A stretch of 64,000 nucleotides of DNA from NCBI RefSeq assembly GCF_034931125.1, contig NZ_JAYGHM010000002.1, positions 62,001-126,000 of the forward strand, read 5' to 3'. Shown piece after piece: positions 35,718-43,686 of this stretch. The notes beneath the pieces were generated by a model. The model was not told the DNA's origin. It ran no database searches and was given only the letters and a program-made list of their open reading frames with translations. Source of the DNA: Rivularia sp034931125. Its GTDB lineage: Bacteria; Cyanobacteriota; Cyanobacteriia; Cyanobacteriales; Nostocaceae. Each line of letters begins with the position of its first letter. Position 1 is the first letter of the stretch. Made by a program: the position numbers and the translations under genes.

Positions 35718-36821
35718 CTATTTCAACCAATGACCGAATTCTGTGATAAAGCTATCGTTGAGTATACTTGAACGAATCTTCTGGGTAAACCTAATCAACT
35801 CGGTAATATTGTGAATGCTCAATAAGGTATAAGCCAAAATCTCTTGAGCGCGGATCAGATGCGATAAATAAGCGCGAGTAAAGTTTTGACAAGTGTAGCA
35901 AGGACAAGTTTCATCGAGGGGAGTAAAATCTTCGCGAAACTTGGCATTTTTGACATTCCATCTTTCCCCTTGCACCATTGCCGTACCGTGTCTGGCCCAG
36001 CGAGTGGGAATTACGCAATCAAATAAGTCTACACCAGAAGCGATCGCCACTACCATTTCTTGATGGGTACCCACTCCCATTAAATAACGCGGCTTTTCTA
36101 CAGGTAATAAGGGTGCGGTTTGTCGGACAATTTCGTGAATTAATTCTGGCTCCTCCCCGACACTGACACCACCAATCGCGTATCCCGGTAAATCCAGCTT
36201 AGTTAAAGCATTTGCCGCTGAAGCGCGTAAATCGGCGTAAATCCCCCCCTGCACAATGCCAAATAACGCTTGCTCGCTGCTATTATGGGCTTCTACACAT
36301 CTCAACAACCAGCGGTAAGTGCGATCGGTTGCAGCTTTCACTTCTTCGCGGTTAGCTGTTGCTGGGGGACATTCATCAAATGCCATGATTACATCAGCAC
36401 CTAAAATATTTTGAATTTCTATTGATTTTTCTGGCGTTAAATTAATAATTTGCCCATCATGAGGCGAGCGAAAAGTTACTCCTTCTTCAGTAATTTTCCG
36501 CATCTCGCTTAAACTGAAAACCTGGAAACCACCGGAATCAGTAAGCATCGGTTTATCCCAACCCATGAACTTATGCAGTCCACCTCCCCCTGCTACAATC
36601 GCCTCGCCCGGTTGTAAATGGAGATGATAGGTATTTGATAACACCATCTGCGCTCCAGTATCCTTTAATTGCGCTGGAGTCATAGTTTTAACGTTTGCCA
36701 GCGTTCCTACCGGCATAAAACGCGGGGTTTCAACCACACCATGAGGTGTAGTAAATATCCCAGCACGAGCTGAAGTGTTGCTACAGTTAGCAAGGGTGTG
36801 AAATGAAAAATTTACGCTCAA
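35718..36821 (-). CDS. tgt: tRNA-guanine transglycosylase
   Basis: TGT exchanges guanine 34 for preQ1 in tRNAs with GUN anticodons, the first tRNA-bound step of queuosine formation. The 367-residue protein has LTDSGGFQVFSL (general region of the catalytic Asp), DVIMAFDECPP, YAIGGVSVGE and the nucleophile region FDCVIPTRWARHG. The zinc site is at CPCYTCQNFTRAYLSHL. Length and motifs are canonical. It lies about 50 bases downstream of the hypothetical gene at 36874-37332 and may be cotranscribed with it. Confidence 0.95.
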   Translation of the reverse strand: MSVNFSFHTLANCSNTSARAGIFTTPHGVVETPRFMPVGTLANVKTMTPAQLKDTGAQMVLSNTYHLHLQPGEAIVAGGGGLHKFMGWDKPMLTDSGGFQVFSLSEMRKITEEGVTFRSPHDGQIINLTPEKSIEIQNILGADVIMAFDECPPATANREEVKAATDRTYRWLLRCVEAHNSSEQALFGIVQGGIYADLRASAANALTKLDLPGYAIGGVSVGEEPELIHEIVRQTAPLLPVEKPRYLMGVGTHQEMVVAIASGVDLFDCVIPTRWARHGTAMVQGERWNVKNAKFREDFTPLDETCPCYTCQNFTRAYLSHLIRAQEILAYTLLSIHNITELIRFTQKIRSSILNDSFITEFGHWLK

Positions 36822-36873
36822 AATGAAGAAAACCGAGACAGTTCTATTAATGATTTAACTTATTAAATCAAAT

Positions 36874-37332
36874 TTAGAACATATCGGAACAATCATCATC
36901 AATTTCTGCATCCCATTTAGCCGATAGTACCTGTTCCATCATCGCTTCAATGGCACTGGTATTCCAACAACGCTCTTGTCGTTCCTGCATTGGAGTAGAA
37001 AGGGGAATCAACCGCAAGCGCATCCCTTCCTGAACTAAATCCAAGCAGGTTTCCTTTTCTGCTGACTGATTAAGCTCCAAATAATCGAAACTATAAACGT
37101 TTAAATAAAGAGCATGATTGGCGACTAATGTAGAGCGTCGGGGATTTGCGAAAACTTCCATTACATCCCCTTCTCCCGAAGCACACACCTCACCATCTTG
37201 GGTGTAAGCATAGCGGACGCGACCTACATCCGCCAGCAATCGTCGTATATCAAGTTTATTTACGATGACACCTGTGTTGACGATGCACGGAGCTAGTATT
37301 TTGGCAGAAGGTAGATGGTGATTCATAATCAA
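36874..37332 (-). CDS. conserved cyanobacterial hypothetical protein
   Basis: A 152-residue soluble protein; starts at ATG 37332 or, more likely, at the ATG two codons on (MNHHLPS). The body alternates strands and helices (IVNTGVIVNKLDIRRLLADVG; GRVRYAYTQDGEVCASGEGDVMEVFA) and the C-terminus is acidic (DAEIDDDCSDMF). No catalytic motif is evident. I believe it belongs to an uncharacterised family widespread in cyanobacteria. It precedes tgt on the same strand. Confidence 0.65.
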   Translation of the reverse strand: MIMNHHLPSAKILAPCIVNTGVIVNKLDIRRLLADVGRVRYAYTQDGEVCASGEGDVMEVFANPRRSTLVANHALYLNVYSFDYLELNQSAEKETCLDLVQEGMRLRLIPLSTPMQERQERCWNTSAIEAMMEQVLSAKWDAEIDDDCSDMF

Positions 37333-37722
37333 ATAGCTTTTTGAGCAAAGGTGAAGTACAACATTATGGCCTGCATAACCAATGACTCAGCGGTTATCTA
37401 TGCCCTGCCCTGTAATATATAAATATATAAATATCAGATTTTGGAGGCAATCGCTAAAACTCGCTGACATTAATCGTTAGCCTTTTTTTTCAAAGTACAC
37501 AAAACACTACCACCGATTAAAATGCAATTTTTCCTGATTCATGGAAATGTGATAAATATTACTAAATAATATTTTGCTACTTAGATAAGCATAACAAATT
37601 TTTTGGCTCAGTTTCTCATACAAGTAAATCTTATTTCAACTTTTAAAATTTGATACTGTTATTTGTGCGGGAATCATGAGTGTCATTATTTCAGCTTTAC
37701 TTAAGTAATTAATTTGACTTCT
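37333..37722. other. divergent intergenic region
   Basis: About 390 bases between the divergent hypothetical and cobS genes. I looked for a cobalamin riboswitch core ahead of cobS and saw none. A T8 run near 37485 and a TATAAATATATAAATATC stretch near 37418 are the only features. Confidence 0.5.
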
Positions 37723-38496
37723 ATGAATCATCAGTATCAGTGGTGTAGGAATCAAGTTTTAAATACAATAGCGAGTATTATATTTTACACTTCTATCCCA
37801 ATGCCGTATGTAGAAAATTTAAAGTTTGATGAGGTGGCGCGGTTTGCTCCAGCAATAGGGCTGATAATTGGGGGAATCTTAGGATTATTTGATATTGTAG
37901 CTAATTTTTTGGGAATACCCGTATTTACTCGCGGGGTATTAGTGGTTGCAAGCTGGATTGCGATTACCGGAGGGCTGCATCTTGATGGAGCAATGGATAC
38001 AGCCGATGGGTTAGCAGTGATGGATAAAGAGCGACGCTTGGAGGTAATGAGCGATAGCGCGACAGGAGCCTTTGGAGCAATGACAGCAATTGTTTTGGTC
38101 TTGCTTAAAACAGCTGCATTAATAGACATACAAGAAAATCGTTGGTTGATATTGATGGCTGCTTGTGGATGGGGACGCTGGGGACAGATATTAGCGATCG
38201 CTAGATATGATTACCTCAAACCAACTGGTAAAGGTGCGTTTCACAAACAAGCCATTCGTTCCTACAAAGATGTTGTACCTTCATTAATACTGTTATTAAG
38301 TTTGAGCGGCTTAACGTTGTTGCTCGATCGCCATTATTTATTATTAGCAATCGCGATCACGCTTGTAGGAAGTACGCTTGCTTTTCTCACAGGTGCTTGG
38401 TTCAATCACAAATTAGGTGGGCATACGGGGGACACCTACGGCGCAGTTGTAGAATGGACTGAAGCATTTTTCCTTTGCGCGATGACGATGATATAG
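37723..38496 (+). CDS. cobS: adenosylcobinamide-GDP ribazoletransferase
   Basis: CobS joins adenosylcobinamide-GDP with alpha-ribazole(-5'-phosphate) to give adenosylcobalamin (phosphate), near the end of B12 synthesis, in the membrane. The protein (about 257 residues) has several membrane segments and the family's conserved acidic motif GGLHLDGAMDTADGL with MSDSATGAFG. The C-terminus has HKLGGHTGDTYGA. I prefer the ATG at 37723 (MNHQYQW) to the upstream TTG at 37714. It stands alone without other cob genes, and its tail runs into GGTCAAA heptamers. Confidence 0.94.
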   Translation: MNHQYQWCRNQVLNTIASIIFYTSIPMPYVENLKFDEVARFAPAIGLIIGGILGLFDIVANFLGIPVFTRGVLVVASWIAITGGLHLDGAMDTADGLAVMDKERRLEVMSDSATGAFGAMTAIVLVLLKTAALIDIQENRWLILMAACGWGRWGQILAIARYDYLKPTGKGAFHKQAIRSYKDVVPSLILLLSLSGLTLLLDRHYLLLAIAITLVGSTLAFLTGAWFNHKLGGHTGDTYGAVVEWTEAFFLCAMTMI

Positions 38497-38520
38497 GTTA
38501 AAGGTCAAAGGTCAAAGGTG
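38494..38520. repeat. heptamer tandem repeat, GGTCAAA type
   Basis: AGGTTAAAGGTCAAAGGTCAAAGG right after cobS, the same heptamer as at 17018 and near the second gap. Confidence 0.85.
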
Positions 38521-38559
38521 TAATAACTCCGGTGGTTCTAACTCCGGTGGTCCTAACTC

Positions 38560-39027
38560 CTACTTAACCGGCTTTAACCGCGTTACTTTCAGCTTAAAAC
38601 TGCCGATTCCGGTTTCCCCAAAAGAACGAACCCTAACAATGTAAGTTCCGGCTTTGGTGACACGGGTGAAAAGTAGGGAATTGCTGCTACCATCGGGACC
38701 ATCATCATTTTCCGCGATAGTGGAACCATCGGGAGCAAGCAGCGTAATGATACTGTCAAAGCTATCTGAAGAGAGGTCGATCGCTAAATTATCTCCTTTT
38801 GTTAAAGTCACCAGATAATCGCGAGCAAAACCACCTTCTCCCGTGGGAATATCTTTATCGGATAGCGCATCAGAAATTTCGTAAGTGTTGGGTAAAGGTA
38901 TTGGATTATAAAATTTATTAGCTTGTTTATTTGTCTGAGCAAAAGCTGTTGTACTTAAACTCAATGCCATTAACGTAGCAGGAATCAACCCAAATTTTCC
39001 CAAACCCAGCGTTTTAGACTTACTCAT
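38560..39027 (-). CDS. secreted PPC-domain protein
   Basis: A 155-residue exported protein. A signal peptide (MSKSKTLGLGKFGLIPATLMALSLSTTAFA, cleavage after AFA at about residue 30) is followed by a bacterial pre-peptidase C-terminal (PPC) beta-sandwich domain (about 65-152) with the motif FDSIITLLAPDGSTIAENDDGP and the strand YIVRVRSFGETGIGSFKLKV. PPC domains usually sit at the C-terminus of secreted proteases; here it stands alone, so the protein may bind or stabilise rather than cleave. It is convergent with cobS, with a heptamer tract between the two stops. Confidence 0.87.
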   Translation of the reverse strand: MSKSKTLGLGKFGLIPATLMALSLSTTAFAQTNKQANKFYNPIPLPNTYEISDALSDKDIPTGEGGFARDYLVTLTKGDNLAIDLSSDSFDSIITLLAPDGSTIAENDDGPDGSSNSLLFTRVTKAGTYIVRVRSFGETGIGSFKLKVTRLKPVK

Positions 39028-39098
39028 GGTTGTAAGTAGTTTTCCTGTAAAAATAATCTTAATTTTGACTAATTATAATTTCCCGCAGGCAATCTTGT

Positions 39099-39773
39099 TT
39101 ATGAATTCTTTATATAGTTAGCCTTGGAGGGAACTGCAACGACCGCAACTCCTGAAACTATAATTCCATTTTTACTCAAAGTTTCTATAGCAGACTTGAC
39201 GGTAGTACCCGTAGTGTAGATGTCATCAACTAACACTACCGGAACATCGGTCGGATAGCGAAAATCCGTTCCTAACTCAAAAGCTTGAATTAAAGTTTCT
39301 TTTCGCTCCGTTGGTGATAATCCAAACAGTGCCTTAGTCGCTTTTACCCTTTGCAATCCGTTTAATTTTAATTTTAGCCCAGTTGTTTGACAAAAGCTTC
39401 GGGCAATCAGCGCCGCTTGGTTGAAACCTCGTTCTTTTTGTTTTTCGGGGTGCATCGGAATCGGAACTACTATAAAAGAACGGTCAGAACCGTAATTTTG
39501 CAGCCATACTTCCCCCAACCATTCACCCAGAGGACGAGCAATTTCGGGATGATTGTCATACTTCATCGTCGCGATCGCACGTTTGAGAACTCCACCATAA
39601 GCACCCCAAGCAATTACTGGTGGAGAATTGTCATTACCACGATTCGAGTCAGTTAAACAACATTTTTGTAACTGTTTATGACAATATTCACAAAAATCTT
39701 GTGAAGCAGGACGCTGACATAAAGGACAATTTGATTGTAAAAAAAGATTAAGAAAACTTTTCCAAATTGGCAT
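39099..39773 (-). CDS. ComF family phosphoribosyltransferase-like protein
   Basis: A 224-residue ComF/GntX-type protein. The N-terminal zinc-ribbon motif CPLCQRPASQDFCEYC (about residues 17-32) and the C-terminal PRPP-binding motif VVLVDDIYTTGTT (about 179-191) are both intact, with IPMHPEKQKERGFNQA in the middle. ComF proteins are linked to DNA uptake by natural competence in several bacteria, though their enzymatic function is unclear. Heterocystous and unicellular cyanobacteria commonly carry one. No other competence gene is nearby. Confidence 0.92.
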   Translation of the reverse strand: MPIWKSFLNLFLQSNCPLCQRPASQDFCEYCHKQLQKCCLTDSNRGNDNSPPVIAWGAYGGVLKRAIATMKYDNHPEIARPLGEWLGEVWLQNYGSDRSFIVVPIPMHPEKQKERGFNQAALIARSFCQTTGLKLKLNGLQRVKATKALFGLSPTERKETLIQAFELGTDFRYPTDVPVVLVDDIYTTGTTVKSAIETLSKNGIIVSGVAVVAVPSKANYIKNS

Positions 39774-39794
39774 TTTTATATTTTGGGAATGGGA

Positions 39795-39835
39795 AGGAGA
39801 TGGGGAGATGGGGAGATGGGGAGATGGGGAGACAA
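39795..39835. repeat. heptamer tandem repeat, GGGGAGAT type
   Basis: Several tandem copies of the GGGAGAT-type heptamer (GGAGATGGGGAGATGGGGAG), followed by GACAAGGGGACAAGG. Similar G-rich units lie near 45277 and 62745-62780. Confidence 0.85.
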
Positions 39836-39898
39836 GGGGACAAGGAGAAAAATAACTCTTTTAATCTAAAATCTAAAATCCAAAATCTAAAATCTTAT

Positions 39899-39929
39899 AA
39901 CTCCTAACTCCTAACTCCTAACTCCTAAC
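39899..39929. repeat. heptamer tandem repeat, AACTCCT x4, overlapping the 3' end of a gene
   Basis: Four tandem AACTCCT heptamers, the last of which encode the C-terminal GLGVRS and stop of the GNAT gene read on the other strand. Confidence 0.85.
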
Positions 39930-40405
39930 CCTTTTACGTAAACTCGATCGCAGCGTTCTGTTTCTATTCCTGTTGCAGGTTCATAGCCGTTGTTTTCATA
40001 AAGATTGACAGCTTCACTGAGAACGCTAGCTGTTTCAATCCAAATTTGTTGGAAACCACGGCAGCTAATCGCCGCTTCTAATTGTTGTAACAAATATTTC
40101 CCCAATCCAAAACCTCTTGCTTTGGGCAATAAATACATTTTGCGTATTTCTACAGCATTTTCGCCGCGTTCAATGGGGTAGTAAGCGCCCGTACCTACAA
40201 CTTCACCCTGATATTCGATTACCCAAAATTCGCCACCCTTACTTAAGTAAAACTCTTCTACTTCCAACACATCTCGATCCGCACCATCTGGTTCCCAACC
40301 CAAACCGTACTCCGATAATACAGAGCGAATTACCCCAGCCGCAAAATTGCGATCGCAAGGTTTCCATTCACGAATCAAAAAATCTCGAAAATAAAGACTA
40401 AGCAT
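39911..40405 (-). CDS. GNAT family N-acetyltransferase
   Basis: A 164-residue acetyltransferase with the GNAT fold: YQGEVVGTGAYY (strand 4), the acetyl-CoA loop LLPKARGFGLGKYLLQQLE (about residues 95-113; the R/Q-x2-G-x-G/A signature read as RGFGLGK), IETASVLSEAVNLYENNGYEP near the C-terminus. The substrate is unknown. The last residues (GLGVRS) and the stop are encoded by the heptamer tract at 39899-39929, so the C-terminus was probably altered by repeat growth. The upstream end lies right next to the second assembly gap. Confidence 0.88.
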   Translation of the reverse strand: MLSLYFRDFLIREWKPCDRNFAAGVIRSVLSEYGLGWEPDGADRDVLEVEEFYLSKGGEFWVIEYQGEVVGTGAYYPIERGENAVEIRKMYLLPKARGFGLGKYLLQQLEAAISCRGFQQIWIETASVLSEAVNLYENNGYEPATGIETERCDRVYVKGLGVRS

Positions 40406-40420
40406 AATGAGTTAGGAGTT

Positions 40421-40508
40421 NNNNNNNNNNNNNNNNNNNNNNNNNNNNNNNNNNNNNNNNNNNNNNNNNNNNNNNNNNNNNNNNNNNNNNNNNNNNNNNN
40501 NNNNNNNN
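40421..40508. other. assembly gap, 88 N
   Basis: A run of 88 undetermined bases with heptamers on both sides (GTTAGGAGTT on the left and ACCTTTGACCTTTG on the right). It lies between the GNAT and MiaE genes, so a gene start could be hidden, but a collapsed repeat tract is more likely. Confidence 0.95.
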
Positions 40509-40510
40509 TT

Positions 40511-40556
40511 ACACCTTTGACCTTTGACCTTTGACCTTTAACCTTTAACCTTTCTA
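40511..40556. repeat. heptamer tandem repeat, CCTTTGA type
   Basis: Six or so tandem heptamers of the ACCTTTGA/ACCTTTAA type, the complement of the GGTCAAA family, adjoining the N-run. Confidence 0.85.
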
Positions 40557-40565
40557 TTCCAATTC

Positions 40566-41165
40566 CTAACTATGAATCCTTGGCTCATGATAAAGGGTTG
40601 CCAGGATTTCACTTTCTGCAATTGATAATTCATCTAATCTCTGCATGACAATTTCACGGTCATAGTAAGTATCTGCAAGCACCCAGTAAATCCCATAATG
40701 CCGCGCTTCTGATGCCATTAAACCTTGATAAAGCTTGGCTAAATCCGGTTCGGGACAATGTTTGGCTAGTAATCCCAAGCGTTCGTGACTGCGAGCTTCA
40801 ATTAATGCACTCACAAGCAGGGAATCTAAAAATCGATGGGGTTCAGTCGGACGAATTTGAGCTTTCAATTTCGCACCGTAAGGAGGTGGGGTCACGGGAC
40901 GTAAAGCAATATCCCGCTTTTCTAAGCACTGGTTAACTTGCTCAAAGTGTTCTAATTCTTCTTGAGCAATTTTAGTTAGCTCCTTTACCATTTTGGCATT
41001 GGAAGGGTAGCGAAACATGAAGTTTATTGCCGCTGCTGCTGCTTTACGTTCGCATTGAGAATGGTCTAGTAATATTGCTTCTAAGTTAGATATTGCTAAT
41101 TCTACCCAAGCTGGATTGGTCGGTTGCTTGAGAATGTTGATTTTTGGTAGTTCTGAAGTTAGCAC
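40566..41165 (-). CDS. miaE: tRNA-(ms2io6A37) hydroxylase
   Basis: MiaE hydroxylates the isopentenyl group of ms2i6A37 in tRNA, using a diiron centre. The 199-residue protein has ligand-pattern motifs typical of the ferritin-like MiaE fold: CERKAAAAAINFMFRYP, EELEHFEQV (E-x-x-H), ALIEARSHERLGLL and the second E-x-x-H in SEARHYGIYW. Length is normal. It lies next to the second assembly gap on its 3' side and shares no operon with neighbours. Confidence 0.92.
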   Translation of the reverse strand: MLTSELPKINILKQPTNPAWVELAISNLEAILLDHSQCERKAAAAAINFMFRYPSNAKMVKELTKIAQEELEHFEQVNQCLEKRDIALRPVTPPPYGAKLKAQIRPTEPHRFLDSLLVSALIEARSHERLGLLAKHCPEPDLAKLYQGLMASEARHYGIYWVLADTYYDREIVMQRLDELSIAESEILATLYHEPRIHS

Positions 41166-41680
41166 GTTGAAAATTATAAAAATTATAACTTAATATACAT
41201 TGTTCTATTTTATTAGGTAATTAGCTTTTTTAAGATATGGAGATCTGTATTAAGGTTTACGTATCGCTGATTATTTACCATTTGCTCGTTTATTCGTAAT
41301 TATTTAGTTAATTACCGATAAGTAATTAGAACTTAAGTAGGTAAACGTAATTGATAAAACCTCACCCTCAATCCCTCTCCTTGGTAAGGAGAGGGAAGCC
41401 GGAGACAAGGTAAGGTTTTACATTTAGTTTGATCCACTTACTTAATCTCTAGTCGATGAAGTTTATGCTGCAATTTTTAATATTATATTTTTGTAGTAAA
41501 AAACGTATATTAAGAGTTTGATAAAAATGTAATTTTAATACTAACTTGTATTGCTAACATCCATAAAAAATATTAAATACTGTGTATAACTTAATTAATT
41601 TGTAGGAGGACGCGCTGTTATTTGAGATTTGGGCAACTAATTATCTGCTTACCCAAAATTCACTTATTGAGGAAAGATTA
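41166..41680. other. AT-rich divergent intergenic region with a palindrome
   Basis: About 515 bases between the divergent miaE and CsgG-like genes. The palindrome at 41373-41395 is the only structure; no ORF is convincing. Confidence 0.5.
41373..41395. repeat. dispersed palindrome, CCCTCTCCTT/AAGGAGAGGG
   Basis: Arms of 10 bases (41373-41382 and 41386-41395) with loop GGT, preceded by CTCACCCTCAAT. Same family as 26124-26148 and 50899-50921. Here it lies in a divergent intergenic region, so it is not acting as a terminator. Confidence 0.85.
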
Positions 41681-42931
41681 ATGAATTATTTTGTTCGTCG
41701 CGTCACCTCGTCTATTTTCGGATTATTTTTTGGTTTAAGTGTTGGAATGATTAACTTCAAACCAGTTGAGGCTCAAGATACAAAGATATTGAATTTTTGC
41801 GAAGAAAATAAGTCTTTATTTCATATAGATCGAGGAGCAAAACGAAAGGTAAGAATTGCTATATTTGATATTGATATTATTGCTCCCACTAGTATAGAAA
41901 ACCAATACGTAGAAGAAAAATATATATTTAAAGGAATTGGTAATATTCTGGCAAATGAATTAAGCAAAGATAATAATTTTAGTATAGTTAACTGGAACCA
42001 AATAAAACCTACTAAGGTAGATTCAAATCTTAGAGGTCAAAGTGTATTAGTAAGTGAAGATACAATTAGCTTAGAATTACTACGAGGTCTTCGTGACGCT
42101 TATGGCATAGAAGCAGTACTAATTGGAAATGTAAATCACTTTAAGGCAAATGGAACACGTAAGAAAACCTTTTTAGGATTAGGAACAAGTAAAGAAAATA
42201 GCGAGGTTCAAGTCCAATTAAATTTTCTAGTTATAGATACTACTACAGGTGAGATTGTACTTCCTGCTGAAGGTAATGGTCGAGGTAATAAGTCATATAC
42301 CAATGTTATGGTACCTAAGATTAATGTAACCATTGGCAATAAAACTAATGGAGACTTCGACCTTAATAGTGGCAATTGGACTTCTAGGACAAGAGGTTCT
42401 ACCATCGAGCTATCACTTAATAGTAGCGATAATCCAGAAACTATTATTGAGTCAAAGAATGAAAATATTTTCAACAAATTACTAGCCTTAGCAGCCGAAG
42501 ATGCGATTAATCAAGTCGTTGAAAAATTAAGTAGTCGCTCCAATGAATTAGCTTGTTTAGTCAGAAAACCAACTCTAATTGCTGATGCTTATTTTGATAA
42601 ATACAGCAGAGATATAGTCATCTTAAATAAAGGCAGATTACATGGATATTGCGAAGGAATGACCTTTTCTATTGAACGCTTTCCTAATCCAGTTATAGAC
42701 CCGGCAACCGGGCGAGTTCTTCGTACTACAGGGAGTAAAATTGGTACAGTCACACTTACTGAAACAGATGCACAATCTAGTGTAGGAATAGGTATAACGG
42801 AACCTGGACAATCTTTTCGAGTTAAAGATATTGCGAGACTAACTACTGATACTAAATGTTCTAAAAATCAAGAGCAAGAAAATTATTCTCAGCCTTCACC
42901 CAACTCAGCACAATCCTCTGAAAACGAATAA
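41681..42931 (+). CDS. secreted CsgG/HfaB-like protein
   Basis: A 416-residue exported protein with a signal peptide (MNYFVRRVTSSIFGLFFGLSVGM..., cleavage probably after VEA at about residue 31). The body resembles CsgG-type proteins: KVRIAIFDID (strand), GIGNILANELSK, YGIEAVLIGNVNHF, VQLNFLVIDTTTGEIV, and LAAEDAINQVVEKLSS. No lipobox Cys is present, unlike CsgG itself. The C-terminal third (about 290-400) is a separate region of unknown type with GTVTLTETDAQSSVGIGI. CsgG forms the outer-membrane pore for curli; cyanobacterial relatives have unknown roles. No csg partner is nearby. Ends in a Gln/Asn/Ser-rich tail. Confidence 0.7.
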   Translation: MNYFVRRVTSSIFGLFFGLSVGMINFKPVEAQDTKILNFCEENKSLFHIDRGAKRKVRIAIFDIDIIAPTSIENQYVEEKYIFKGIGNILANELSKDNNFSIVNWNQIKPTKVDSNLRGQSVLVSEDTISLELLRGLRDAYGIEAVLIGNVNHFKANGTRKKTFLGLGTSKENSEVQVQLNFLVIDTTTGEIVLPAEGNGRGNKSYTNVMVPKINVTIGNKTNGDFDLNSGNWTSRTRGSTIELSLNSSDNPETIIESKNENIFNKLLALAAEDAINQVVEKLSSRSNELACLVRKPTLIADAYFDKYSRDIVILNKGRLHGYCEGMTFSIERFPNPVIDPATGRVLRTTGSKIGTVTLTETDAQSSVGIGITEPGQSFRVKDIARLTTDTKCSKNQEQENYSQPSPNSAQSSENE

Positions 42932-43059
42932 AAAACAAGGAGATGTAGTAGTGCGATGTCTCTATATTAAGAATTGACATTATCAAATTTTTATTGGCAA
43001 TGTATTTTGATCAGCTAATTAAAAATAGTAAATCACCAGGTTGCAGGAAATTCGCGCTT

Positions 43060-43245
43060 TTATTTACGATTAATTAACTCAATCGTATCCGAACGAAAAC
43101 TATTCCCTGCTACTCTGGTGTTTCTCCAGCGGAAAGTCCCGTTGGAAATAAAAAGTAAAGGGTCTTGAGATAATATCTCAACTATTTGCGATAAATCGTA
43201 TAATTGCCTACAGTTTTCAGGGATGCCTATGCTAAATGCATCTGC
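43060..43245 (-). pseudogene. short open stretch without a start codon, downstream of sulfiredoxin
   Basis: Overlapping the end of srxA in another frame, the minus strand encodes GIPENCRQLYDLSQIVEILS, QDPLLFISNGTFRW and RNTRVAGNSFRSDTIEL up to a stop at 43060-43062. The frame is open to about 43245 but has no ATG, GTG or TTG start. Its composition and regular hydrophobic pattern look protein-like. I do not recognise it; it could be a truncated relative of a hypothetical gene or a chance frame. Confidence 0.35.
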
Positions 43246-43487
43246 AAAACACTTTTAGGTGCTTTACGTACCCTGGCTTTAATGGAATGTTTACCCAAAC
43301 GTTGACAAGCCTCGAAGCGATGACACCCGGAAAACCCATAATATTGTCCATCAACTTCTAAAACGTCAATCGGTTCTTGCAATCCAATTTCTGCTATGGA
43401 CTTCATCAAGGCTTCTACTTTCTGAGGGTCGTTTTGACGAGGAAGCGGTCGCTTGACCAAATTTAACGGGATTTCTTCAACTTTCAT
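43227..43487 (-). CDS. srxA: sulfiredoxin
   Basis: Sulfiredoxin reduces cysteine sulfinic acid in over-oxidised 2-Cys peroxiredoxins, using ATP, in the cytoplasm. The 86-residue protein has the ParB-like fold and the family signature FSGCHR at residues 52-57, with catalytic Cys55. The N-terminal MKVEEIPLNLVKRPLPRQND and C-terminal VLQMHLA match what I recall of Nostoc Srx. Its start is preceded by AAGAAGATG-type sequence. It is a single-gene unit. Confidence 0.9.
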   Translation of the reverse strand: MKVEEIPLNLVKRPLPRQNDPQKVEALMKSIAEIGLQEPIDVLEVDGQYYGFSGCHRFEACQRLGKHSIKARVRKAPKSVLQMHLA

Positions 43488-43686
43488 CTTCTTTTCCTAG
43501 CTCTTAATATTTAATATTGTTGTATATTCCTAATTAAATCATACTCATTATGAGTTTAAGTTGCAACTAATGAGTTAAAAAAAGCTAGTGGTATTATTAA
43601 GCAATTTATACACAATAGTATCAAGCTGCGATCGCCTTTCCAAAATGCTCGTACAGCGCGGGTGACACCCTTAATTGTTAATTTCT

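Noticed and set aside
37333..37722. Possible cobalamin riboswitch ahead of cobS
   Set aside because: No B12-box-like core or adequate stem structure could be found.
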